Shown: in pieces, positions 1-6,189 of the stretch
Layout of the letters: each line of letters opens with the position of its first letter
How positions within the stretch are numbered: the first letter of the stretch is position 1
Assembly (NCBI GenBank): GCA_002449665.1
Contig: DJXH01000037.1
Location: 127,849 to 134,037 of the forward strand
DNA length: 6,189 nucleotides
Source: Bacteroidales bacterium UBA7009
GTDB taxonomy: Bacteria; Bacteroidota; Bacteroidia; Bacteroidales; Paludibacteraceae
Reading direction: 5' to 3'
Made by a program: the position numbers and the translations under genes
The notes under the pieces: generated by a model
Databases searched by the model: none
What the model saw: the letters and a program-made list of their open reading frames with translations, nothing else
What the model was told of the DNA's origin: nothing

Positions 1-458
1 AGAAGAAAGACCGTGTGGACGATGCACTGAGTGCAACCCGCGCCGCGATAGAAGAAGGTATAGTACCGGGCGGCGGTGTGGCATACATCCGCGCACAGGA
101 AGCCCTTTGCGGACTGAAAGGCGAGAACGAGGACGAGCAGACCGGTATAGACATCGTATGCCGCGCAATAGAAGAGCCTCTTCGTCAGATTGTTGCCAAC
201 GCAGGCAAGGAGGGTGCTGTAGTAGTGGATAAAGTGCGCCAGGGCAAAGGCGACTACGGCTACAACGCACGCAAGGACAGTTACGAGCAACTGATGGCAG
301 CCGGTGTGGTTGATCCTGCCAAAGTGGCACGTGTGGCACTTGAGAACGCAGCCAGCATAGCCGGTATGTTCCTCACCACGGAGTGTGTTATCACTGACAT
401 CAAAGAAGAGAACCCCGCACCTGCAATGCCCGCAGGCGGAATGGGTGGAATGATGTAA
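1..458 (+). CDS. groEL: GroEL chaperonin (60 kDa), C-terminal part, 5' end cut by window edge
   Basis: ATP-driven cytosolic folding chaperone that forms double seven-membered rings and works with GroES. The frame is open from the left edge (first full codon at 3, reading KKDRVDDAL), so this is the last 151 residues, aligning from about residue 392 of E. coli GroEL. Visible nucleotide-site elements are the Asp matching E. coli Asp398 (codon 21-23), the GGG turn matching Gly414-416 (69-77), the YGYNA segment with the Asn matching Asn479 (264-266), and the Asp of VVDPAKV matching Asp495 (312-314). The segment is the lower intermediate and equatorial domain. It ends in a short Gly-Met tail, GGMGGMM, typical of group I chaperonins. 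The GTG at 15 is an internal Val codon, not a start. The promoter and any groES partner lie outside the window. Identity is certain from the motifs; nothing looks broken. Confidence 0.98.
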   Translation, partial: KKDRVDDALSATRAAIEEGIVPGGGVAYIRAQEALCGLKGENEDEQTGIDIVCRAIEEPLRQIVANAGKEGAVVVDKVRQGKGDYGYNARKDSYEQLMAAGVVDPAKVARVALENAASIAGMFLTTECVITDIKEENPAPAMPAGGMGGMM

Positions 459-474
459 TACACGCAAGGTTAGT

Positions 475-520
475 ATAACAAAAGACGCTTGGAACTCAAG
501 TTCCAAGCGTCTTTTGTTAT
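475..520. terminator. Bidirectional intrinsic terminator between convergent groEL and aspS
   Basis: A perfect inverted repeat with arms 475-495 and 500-520 (21 bp each) and a 4-nt loop, TCAA. The GC-richer core, GACGCTTGGAAC, is flanked by AACAAAA on the left and TTTTGTT on the right, so a hairpin followed by a U-rich run forms in either direction. It lies 16 bases after the groEL stop and 63 bases after the aspS stop, as expected of one terminator shared by two converging genes. The rest of the 459-583 gap shows no gene or other clear signal. Confidence 0.9.
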
Positions 521-583
521 TGATTTCCTGCCATTTATTGATTGCGGGCAGGGGACGACCGCGCTCCAAAGGCAGCAAAAGGG

Positions 584-2356
584 TTATTTCTGTTTGCGGA
601 TGTCAAGTTGGAGTTCGTCAAGTTGGATTTGGTCGATGACAGACGGTGCGCCGAGCATAACATCCTTGCCTTGGTTGTTCTTGGGGAAGGCGATACAGTC
701 GCGAATACTGTCAAGTCCGGCGAAGAGGGAGACGAAGCGGTCGAGACCATAGGCAAGTCCTCCGTGGGGAGGTGCGCCGTACTTGAAGGCGTTCATAAGG
801 AAGCCGAACTTCTGCTGTGCCTGTTCGGGGGTAAAGCCAAGAATCTCAAAGATTTTCTCTTGCAGTTTGGCATCGTGGATACGAATACTGCCACCACCTA
901 CTTCCACGCCGTTGATAACCATATCGTAGGCATTAGCGCGAACGGCTGCGGGGTCGGTATCGAGCAGAGGTATGTCTTCGGGTTTGGGCGAGGTAAAGGG
1001 ATGGTGCATAGCCATAAGGCGTTGCTCCTCGTCCGACCACTCGTACATCGGGAAGTCGATAACCCAGAGGCATGAGAACTTTTTTGGGTCGCGCAGTCCG
1101 AGTTGCCGTCCCATCTCAAGGCGCAGTTCGGAGAGCTGTTTGCGGGTACGCATAGCATCGTCGCCGGAGAGAATGAGTATAAGGTCGCCTTTTTCGGCTT
1201 TCATCTCGCGAGCAAGTTGCTGCAACTCGTCTTGTGTATAGAATTTATCGACAGACGATTTGACGGTGCCGTCCTCCCCTACTCTTGCGTAAATCAGTCC
1301 TTTAGCACCTATCTGCGGGCGGCGGACGAAGTCGGTGAGCGCATCAAGTTGCTTGCGCGTATATGAGGCGCAGCCGGTAGCGCAAATACCGCCTATGTAT
1401 GCTGCATCTGCAAGGACTTTGAACTGCACTTCGGCAGGCTTGCGTTGTTCAAAGGAGTGGAAGAGGTCTTGGAGTTCGACAAAGGTCATACCAAAGCGTG
1501 TATCGGGTTTGTCGGAGCCATAGTACTTCATAGCATCAGCCCAAGTCATACGCGGGAGGGCGGGCAGGTCGATGTCAAGAATAGACTTGAAGAGGTGGCG
1601 CGACATACCCTCGAACATCTGAAGTATGTCTTCCTGCTCAACGAAGGACATCTCGCAGTCTATCTGCGTAAACTCCGGCTGCCGGTCGGCGCGCAGGTCT
1701 TCATCGCGGAAACATTTGACTATCTGGAAGTAGCGGTCAAAGCCGGAGACCATAAGGAGTTGTTTGAGTGTCTGTGGCGACTGTGGCAGGGCGTAGAACT
1801 GACCCGGGTTCATACGAGAGGGAACAACGAAATCGCGAGCACCTTCGGGGGTAGAATTGACGAGAACGGGGGTTTCTACCTCAAGGAAACCTTGGGAGTC
1901 AAGGTAGCGGCGAACCTCAAAAGCCATACGGTGGCGCAGTTCGAGGTTTTTCCTGACAGCCGTGCGGCGGAGGTCGAGATAGCGGTACTTCATACGTATG
2001 TCGTCGCCGCCGTCAGTGTCGTCCTCAATGGTGAAAGGCGGGGTAAGAGCGGGATTGAGGACGGTGAGACGGCGAACGTCTATCTCTATGTCGCCCGTAG
2101 GGAGAGCGGGGTTCTTGCTCTGACGCTCAATCACTACACCTTCGGCTTGAAGCACATATTCGCGTCCGAGAGAGTTGGCAGAATCAAAAGCCTCTGTACC
2201 TTGAGTGAAGGCAAGTTGGGTGATGCCATAGCGGTCGCGAAGGTCAATAAATGTCATTCCACCCATTTTGCGGATGCGTTGCACCCAACCGGCGAGTGTT
2301 ACCGTTTTACCTTTATCGGCGATACGCAGTTCGCCGCAAGTTGCTGTTCTGTACAT
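584..2356 (-). CDS. aspS: Aspartyl-tRNA synthetase, bacterial type
   Basis: Class II synthetase that activates aspartate with ATP and loads it on tRNA(Asp) in the cytosol. At 590 residues it is full length for the bacterial type. An N-terminal OB-fold anticodon-binding domain (about 1-105, with GWVQRIRKMGGMTFIDLRD) precedes the catalytic core. Motif 1 surrounds GFLEVETPVL (156-165), motif 2 is FRDEDLRADRQPEFTQ (216-231), and motif 3 is GAPPHGGLAYGLDR (527-540). The bacterial GAD insertion (about 290-410) and HHPFTSP (451-457) are present. Residue 31, Met, sits where E. coli has Leu30 and where non-discriminating enzymes have His, which suggests but does not prove a tRNA(Asp)-specific enzyme. 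The ATG at 2354-2356 gives the conserved opening MYRTATCGELR. Only an A-rich stretch, AAGAAAC, lies ahead of it, with no Shine-Dalgarno. fabD is 88 bases upstream in the same direction, so cotranscription is plausible. Confidence 0.98.
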   Translation of the reverse strand: MYRTATCGELRIADKGKTVTLAGWVQRIRKMGGMTFIDLRDRYGITQLAFTQGTEAFDSANSLGREYVLQAEGVVIERQSKNPALPTGDIEIDVRRLTVLNPALTPPFTIEDDTDGGDDIRMKYRYLDLRRTAVRKNLELRHRMAFEVRRYLDSQGFLEVETPVLVNSTPEGARDFVVPSRMNPGQFYALPQSPQTLKQLLMVSGFDRYFQIVKCFRDEDLRADRQPEFTQIDCEMSFVEQEDILQMFEGMSRHLFKSILDIDLPALPRMTWADAMKYYGSDKPDTRFGMTFVELQDLFHSFEQRKPAEVQFKVLADAAYIGGICATGCASYTRKQLDALTDFVRRPQIGAKGLIYARVGEDGTVKSSVDKFYTQDELQQLAREMKAEKGDLILILSGDDAMRTRKQLSELRLEMGRQLGLRDPKKFSCLWVIDFPMYEWSDEEQRLMAMHHPFTSPKPEDIPLLDTDPAAVRANAYDMVINGVEVGGGSIRIHDAKLQEKIFEILGFTPEQAQQKFGFLMNAFKYGAPPHGGLAYGLDRFVSLFAGLDSIRDCIAFPKNNQGKDVMLGAPSVIDQIQLDELQLDIRKQK

Positions 2357-2372
2357 GTTTCTTATATTTTAT

Positions 2373-2428
2373 CTGCGCCGAAATGCGCAGGGCTTAAATG
2401 CTATTTTTTTTGCGCTTAAATGCGCAAA
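2373..2428. repeat. Two related short palindromes in the fabD-aspS gap
   Basis: The first palindrome (2373-2390) has arms CTGCGC and GCGCAG around CGAAAT. The second (2409-2428) has arms TTTGCGC and GCGCAAA around TTAAAT. Over 16 bases (2374-2389 and 2411-2426) the copies differ at only two positions, TGCGC-NN-AAATGCGCA. A partial third copy, GCTTAAATGC, lies between them (2392-2401) and is followed by a run of eight T (2404-2411). The centres of the full copies are 37 bp apart. They lie 17 to 72 bases upstream of the aspS start, so they could be an operator pair or RNA hairpins in the aspS leader. No function can be assigned from sequence alone. The T run is on the wrong side for a terminator of the - strand transcript. 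Confidence 0.6.
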
Positions 2429-2444
2429 GCATAAACGCGAAAAT

Positions 2445-3314
2445 CTAACCTACCGTAACGTCGGGGGAGATTTTCTTGATAAGTCCTTTGAGGACATCTC
2501 CGGGGCCGAACTCATAGAACTCCGTGGCACCGTCAAGCACCATGTTTTTTATCGTCTGTGTCCAACGGACGGGGGCAGTGAGTTGTGCGAGGAGGTTCTG
2601 GCGGATGGCATCGGGTTCTGTCTGCGGATAGGCATTGACGTTCTGATAGACGGGGCAATGTGGGGTATGGAACTCGGTGTTGAGTATGGCTTCGTTGAGT
2701 TCGTCGGCGGCGGGCTGCATAAGGGGCGAGTGGAAAGCGCCGCCTACTTGGAGGCGAAGGGCGCGTTTGGCACCGGCTTCTTTGAGCAGAACACATGCCT
2801 GCTCCACCCCTTCTATCGTGCCGCTGATGACCACCTGCCCCGGGCAGTTGAAGTTGGCAGCAACAACGGAATGTCCTTGTACGCGCTGGCAAATCTCGTC
2901 CACTTTCTCATCGGGTAAGCCGAGGACGGCAGCCATAGTACTCTCTTGTGCTTCACAGGCTTTTTGCATTGCATGGGCGCGTTTGCTGACGAGCAGAAGG
3001 GCATCTTCGTAGCTAAGACAGCCGGAAGCGACAAGCGCGGAATACTCGCCGAGCGAATGACCTGCCACCATATCGGGCTGGATAATGGTCATCACCTTGG
3101 AGGCTATGACGGAGTGGATAAAGACTGCAGGCTGGGTAACGGCTGTCTGGCGAAGGGACTCAGAGTCGGAGCCGAACATAAGGTCGGAGATACGAAAGCC
3201 AAGAATGTCATTAGCCTGCTCAAACATATCACGAGCGAGGGGATAAGCATCGTACAGGTCTTTGCCCATACCTGCATATTGCGCACCTTGACCGGGGAAA
3301 ACGAATGCTTTCAT
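2445..3314 (-). CDS. fabD: Malonyl-CoA:acyl carrier protein transacylase
   Basis: Cytosolic type II fatty-acid synthesis enzyme that moves the malonyl group from CoA to acyl carrier protein, supplying the elongation substrate. The 289 residues are a normal full length. Visible motifs are FPGQGAQYAGMG (6-17, oxyanion-hole glutamine), the nucleophile elbow GHSLGEYSA (85-93, catalytic Ser87), KRAHAMQ (111-117, with the carboxylate-binding Arg112), NFNCPGQVVISG (154-165), GAFHSPLM (192-199, catalytic His195), and the C-terminal GPGDVLKGLIKK (270-281). The start ATG at 3312-3314 gives the standard MKAFVFPGQG opening. The leader is very AT-rich and lacks a Shine-Dalgarno site. A good Bacteroidetes promoter is just upstream, and aspS follows 88 bases downstream. 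No acpP, fabF, fabG or fabH is adjacent, so this copy is not in a visible fab cluster. Confidence 0.98.
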   Translation of the reverse strand: MKAFVFPGQGAQYAGMGKDLYDAYPLARDMFEQANDILGFRISDLMFGSDSESLRQTAVTQPAVFIHSVIASKVMTIIQPDMVAGHSLGEYSALVASGCLSYEDALLLVSKRAHAMQKACEAQESTMAAVLGLPDEKVDEICQRVQGHSVVAANFNCPGQVVISGTIEGVEQACVLLKEAGAKRALRLQVGGAFHSPLMQPAADELNEAILNTEFHTPHCPVYQNVNAYPQTEPDAIRQNLLAQLTAPVRWTQTIKNMVLDGATEFYEFGPGDVLKGLIKKISPDVTVG

Positions 3315-3324
3315 ATATATAACG

Positions 3325-3357
3325 AAAAATTATGCCGCAAAGTTACGGCATAATTTT
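3325..3357 (-). terminator. Hairpin with T run after the large surface-protein gene
   Basis: A perfect 12-bp inverted repeat, AAAATTATGCCG (3326-3337) and its complement (3346-3357), has an 8-base loop at 3338-3345. Read on the - strand, the hairpin ends in a run of five T (3329-3325), the form of an intrinsic terminator, 55 bases after the stop of the upstream gene. The GC part of the stem is short (about 5 bp), so strength is uncertain. The same DNA carries the -7 box of the fabD promoter in the loop, so the palindrome may instead be, or also be, a regulator site. Confidence 0.6.
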
Positions 3358-3369
3358 CAAATATACAAA
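3338..3369 (-). promoter_or_regulatory. Bacteroidetes-type primary sigma promoter for fabD
   Basis: On the - strand a -33 box TTTG (3369-3366) is followed, after 20 bp, by a perfect -7 box TAACTTTG (3345-3338). This matches the Bacteroidetes consensus TTTG/TAnnTTTG in both sequence and spacing. Transcription would begin near 3331-3334, giving a leader of roughly 17-20 bases before the fabD ATG. The -7 box is the loop of the 12-bp palindrome at 3326-3357, so the fabD transcript would start inside the downstream arm and would not carry the hairpin itself. Confidence 0.8.
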
Positions 3370-3412
3370 CTTGCTGCAAATTTGCCAAACGAGTTTAGCA
3401 ATAGTAGCAGTT

Positions 3413-6189
3413 TTAGTAGGTAATCACTTTCTGTGCGGCATCGTTTATCTTGACCACATAACCGTGGTGTAGAGGCAGGGGCGAGGAGAAGTGGGTAGTG
3501 GTGGCAGTGGTGTTGATAAGCATCTGTCCCGTCTCGTTATACACGCTTATACGGTCGCCTTTAAGGAGTCCGCGGACATAGAGAGTACTGTTTTCGGTAT
3601 AGACCATATACTGCCGTCTGCCGTTGCTGTCGGAGTAAGGCAGTCCGCCTATACGGACGGCAAAACGGTGGTTGGTGGTACCTGAGGTCATAGATACGGT
3701 ATAGTCCTGCTCAAGAAGGTTGACCACATCGTTTTGCTCATAGTCGATAAGCCATATATACGGGTAGCCGGCAAAAGCCTCTTTCTCTGGCAGGGAGAAA
3801 GTGTATTGCATTTCGTCTGCCACATATTCGCTGCCACGTGCGGGAGCGGAAGATTGCTCGGAGGGGATATAGACACCGAGCGGTATGTCCACTTCTGTAG
3901 GTGCGGAGCCGAGCAGGGAAATCTGCTGTGTGCGGTTCATATTGAGCATATATACCTGTGCAAGACCTGTATTAGACTGCCATTTTACGCCGTCTCTGCC
4001 GTAGGTGTATGAAACGGACTTGTCGGCTTTGTCGTTAGGAATGAAGGTCAGCACATCCCCTTGACGGCGGGCGGGGCTTGAGAAAGCGAGCAAGGGACGT
4101 GTGGCGTGGAGGTTACGCTCGTAGTAAGGCAAGTGGAAGACAAGCGGTTCGCTGTCGTTGAAAGTGGCGGTCTGCATAAAGAACGCCGAACCCATAGACA
4201 TAGACGTACCTTTATCCCAAGAGCGGGCGGTGTAAATCTGGTCGCCGGAGTGGAGGTACTCACCTGCGCCGTCCATCTGATAGAAGACATGTGGAATATA
4301 CATCTGACGCAGGAAATTACCTTCTTGCAGTACGGTGTCGGTGCGATAGGACGAGACGAGCCACGGCAGACCTTTGAGGTTCCAGCCCATATCTTCCTGT
4401 CGGGTGAAATTAAACGCGTTGCCTGAACCCGCATTGCGTAGGTCATACTGGGTGAGAGTAACTATTTTGTCGTTGGTGTCTTCCACATAGACATACTCGC
4501 CGTTGCTGGCGGCAAAAGCGGTGAAACGCAGAAGGGTGTCGCGCGTAGATAGGAAGTCCATCATATAGCCGAAGGTGGCAGTACGGCGCGTTGTATCGAC
4601 AGGCAGCCAAGCGGAGGAGTTGTCGTCCGCAAAGCGGAAGTTCTTATCGGAGCGGGCGGCACTGTTGTATATATACGTATCAAAGTCAATGGGGTTAAGA
4701 TGTTGAGTAAGTGAGCCTGCCACGGGGTCATAGGAGACGGAAACGATATTGGCTATGTCGTATGAGAAGGGGAAGGCCGTAAGCGAATAACGCTGATTGA
4801 CAAAGCGTTTTTCGGCGGCTACATAGCGCATCTGCACATCGTGTCCGTTGCCGTAGAAAGAGGCTTTAGGCTTGAGGAGCATATATCCCGGGCGTAGCGG
4901 CAGGTTGCGGAAGTCGGCGGGGTCGTCATACGCCATAGTCATAACACCACCTTCCATAAGATAGACTACGGAGCCTGCGTGCGGGTAGTAGTTGCCGCCG
5001 TAGTTGAGCGTATAGGCACTGAACATCTCAGTGTCAGTGTGGGCGGCGCGCCGTCTTTGAGGTTCAACGGCGTTGGTGAGCGAGGTGATGGTGTCAGCCT
5101 TGTCAGGCTCCACGCGCCAAGTCTCGAGTGCGCCGAGATCGACTCTGCCTCCAATGCGGCGCGGGTTGCCTAACAGGTCGCGGTCGAGAGCGAAGTTGAT
5201 ATGTCCGCGTTCTACGTAGTTAGCAAAAGCGGCAGGCAGGGTCTCGTTGGCGGCATTGATGGCAGCGGAGCGTTCGTGGAGTTGGAAAGCGAGATGAGGG
5301 TATGAGGTAAGGTAGTCGGGCAGTGTGTAGGCATTACGGCGGGTAAGGTATGTGGCAAAGATGTCGGCTCCGTGGATGGTGTTGAGGTTGTTTTGCAGGT
5401 TGTCCGATGCAGCGGCGGTGAGGTCGAGGGCGGCAGAGGGGTCGGAGGAAACAATAGTGTTGTTAAGCATCAGTCCGTTTGCGCCCACAGCGGCGACAAG
5501 GTGTGTGGTGTTGTTATAGACAAGGCAGTTGTAGAGCAAGCCTTGCGTAAGGGTGATAAGCGGGGCATCGGTAGTGGTGTTGCCGGTAAGCAGGCAGTTG
5601 CGCACGGTGGTATAACGGTTGTTAAGACTGACGACGGACAGAGCGGGGTTATTGCCGTTGTTGACAATCTCAAAGCCATCCAAGAGGAAGCCGGTGTTGA
5701 AAGTCTCTTCGGGCGTGTATATACCTTCTATGCGCGTAGGAGTGGCAGCGGGGGAGGCAACGCCGGTCTGAATGGAGCGTATGTAGTTGGTAAACCGTGC
5801 GCACTCGGCGTTGGAATAGAGGTTATCGTCGCCTATGACGGCAGTATCGCCGGTCAGGCGGTTGGGCAGTGAGCCGAAGACGGATACGCCGTCACGAGCC
5901 ACAATGCGAGGTTCGGGTGCACCATCGTAAGAGCCTTTGACGAAGACAAACGAGCGGCGGGTGTCAAGCGAAGCATTGCGGTTGAGGTAGGTATAGACGG
6001 AAGCCACGTCAATGGCGTTCTGCAGTTGTCCTTTACCGAAAGAGCGTTGCCACGAGGAGCCGTCGCCTGCCATATCGGCGGGTTTGGTGAGCTGGACATA
6101 GAGGACACGCTGCAGCACGGCACGACATTCGTATGCACCTCTCTCCATTCCTACGCCAAAGAGACGCGCTTTGGAGGAGAGGTCTAAAT
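3413..6189 (-). CDS. Large predicted surface or secreted protein with parallel beta-helix region and C-terminal sorting-type domain; N-terminus outside window
   Basis: I do not recognise a specific function. The frame runs from the right edge to TAA at 3413-3415, about 924 residues. The ATG at 6146-6148 is probably internal, because the codons before it are open and coding. Numbered from that Met, a GAYE element (4-7) resembles the end of a preceding beta-helix domain. A second domain opens with LYV...GDGSSW (16-33) and has Asn-rich turns (about 155-260: FEIVNNGNN, VRNCLLTGNTT, YNCLVYNNTTH, LNNTIVSS). It closes with AINAANE and DLLGNPRRIGGRVDLGALE (324-342), a common ending of parallel beta-helix surface proteins. 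A long beta-rich part follows, including GWNLKGLPW (588-596) and a WLIDYEQNDVVNL...Y...HRF segment (ending near 829), a pattern common in Bacteroidales surface proteins. The last 65 residues resemble a type IX secretion or DUF6383 tail. Signal peptide and substrate cannot be judged here; adhesin or polysaccharide-binding roles are only guesses. Confidence 0.85.
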   Translation of the reverse strand, partial: LDLSSKARLFGVGMERGAYECRAVLQRVLYVQLTKPADMAGDGSSWQRSFGKGQLQNAIDVASVYTYLNRNASLDTRRSFVFVKGSYDGAPEPRIVARDGVSVFGSLPNRLTGDTAVIGDDNLYSNAECARFTNYIRSIQTGVASPAATPTRIEGIYTPEETFNTGFLLDGFEIVNNGNNPALSVVSLNNRYTTVRNCLLTGNTTTDAPLITLTQGLLYNCLVYNNTTHLVAAVGANGLMLNNTIVSSDPSAALDLTAAASDNLQNNLNTIHGADIFATYLTRRNAYTLPDYLTSYPHLAFQLHERSAAINAANETLPAAFANYVERGHINFALDRDLLGNPRRIGGRVDLGALETWRVEPDKADTITSLTNAVEPQRRRAAHTDTEMFSAYTLNYGGNYYPHAGSVVYLMEGGVMTMAYDDPADFRNLPLRPGYMLLKPKASFYGNGHDVQMRYVAAEKRFVNQRYSLTAFPFSYDIANIVSVSYDPVAGSLTQHLNPIDFDTYIYNSAARSDKNFRFADDNSSAWLPVDTTRRTATFGYMMDFLSTRDTLLRFTAFAASNGEYVYVEDTNDKIVTLTQYDLRNAGSGNAFNFTRQEDMGWNLKGLPWLVSSYRTDTVLQEGNFLRQMYIPHVFYQMDGAGEYLHSGDQIYTARSWDKGTSMSMGSAFFMQTATFNDSEPLVFHLPYYERNLHATRPLLAFSSPARRQGDVLTFIPNDKADKSVSYTYGRDGVKWQSNTGLAQVYMLNMNRTQQISLLGSAPTEVDIPLGVYIPSEQSSAPARGSEYVADEMQYTFSLPEKEAFAGYPYIWLIDYEQNDVVNLLEQDYTVSMTSGTTNHRFAVRIGGLPYSDSNGRRQYMVYTENSTLYVRGLLKGDRISVYNETGQMLINTTATTTHFSSPLPLHHGYVVKINDAAQKVITY
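3416..3610 (-). other. C-terminal sorting-type domain of the surface protein
   Basis: The last 65 residues read as a small beta-sandwich: NSTLYVRGL, then GDRISVYNETGQML, a Thr-rich stretch, then LPLHHGYVVKIND and the terminal QKVITY. The order (short strand, VYN..G, G-Y-V-V-K-I, final K-V-I strand) is that of Bacteroidota C-terminal domains such as the type IX secretion signal (TIGR04183-like) or DUF6383. These follow surface proteins and, in the first family, direct export across the outer membrane and are usually cleaved. Which of the two it is cannot be settled without a profile search. Confidence 0.6.

Noticed and set aside
2373..2411. Hairpin plus run of eight T as a + strand terminator
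   Set aside because: The T run begins 13 bases after the hairpin rather than directly, and no + strand gene ends here. In the - direction the run is A, which does not terminate.
1445..2419. Long + strand reading frame (324 codons) opposite aspS
   Set aside because: It lies almost wholly antisense to a certain, complete AspRS, has no recognisable motif, and is explained by codon bias of the real gene. The same applies to the + strand frames at 542-1075 and 2268-2918.
5372..5872. + strand frame of 166 codons, Gly- and Val-rich
   Set aside because: It is antisense to the beta-helix part of the surface protein; its composition simply mirrors the Asn-, Thr- and Leu-rich codons of the real gene.
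6146..6148. ATG as the start of the surface protein
   Set aside because: The frame is open and coding-like upstream to the window edge, and this Met falls inside a G-x-x-x-G-A-Y-E element, so it is probably internal.
1..6189. Mobile element, CRISPR array, tRNA or rRNA gene, defence system
   Set aside because: No transposase or integrase motif, no regularly spaced repeats, no cloverleaf sequence and no defence-protein motif were seen; coding genes fill nearly the whole window.

Overview
The window looks like an ordinary chromosomal segment from a member of the Bacteroidota, most likely order Bacteroidales. The evidence is a well-formed Bacteroidetes-type promoter (TTTG, 20 bp, TAACTTTG) ahead of fabD, no clear Shine-Dalgarno sites, AspRS and FabD sequences of the Bacteroidales kind, and a large surface-type protein with a C-terminal domain resembling type IX secretion or DUF6383 tails. 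I cannot name a genus from the sequence alone. Base composition is balanced to slightly GC-rich.

Layout, left to right: (1) positions 1-458, + strand, the last 151 codons of groEL, cut by the left edge. (2) 459-583, a convergent intergenic gap with a 21-bp perfect inverted repeat that can terminate transcription from both sides. (3) 584-2356, - strand, complete aspS (aspartyl-tRNA synthetase). (4) 2357-2444, a short gap with two related palindromes. (5) 2445-3314, - strand, complete fabD (malonyl-CoA:ACP transacylase). (6) 3315-3412, a gap in which the fabD promoter -7 box is the loop of a 12-bp hairpin that also resembles a terminator for the gene upstream. (7) 3413-6189, - strand, the C-terminal 924 or so codons of a large predicted surface or secreted protein with a parallel beta-helix region. 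Its reading frame is still open at the right edge.

The three - strand genes point the same way. fabD appears to start its own transcript and may carry aspS with it, since I found no convincing separate aspS promoter. groEL is transcribed towards them and stops at the shared terminator. The genes do not form one pathway: protein folding, tRNA charging, fatty-acid synthesis and a cell-surface protein simply sit side by side. I see no mobile element, CRISPR array, tRNA, rRNA or defence system. The least explained parts are the surface protein, the hairpin-nested fabD promoter and the paired palindromes before aspS.
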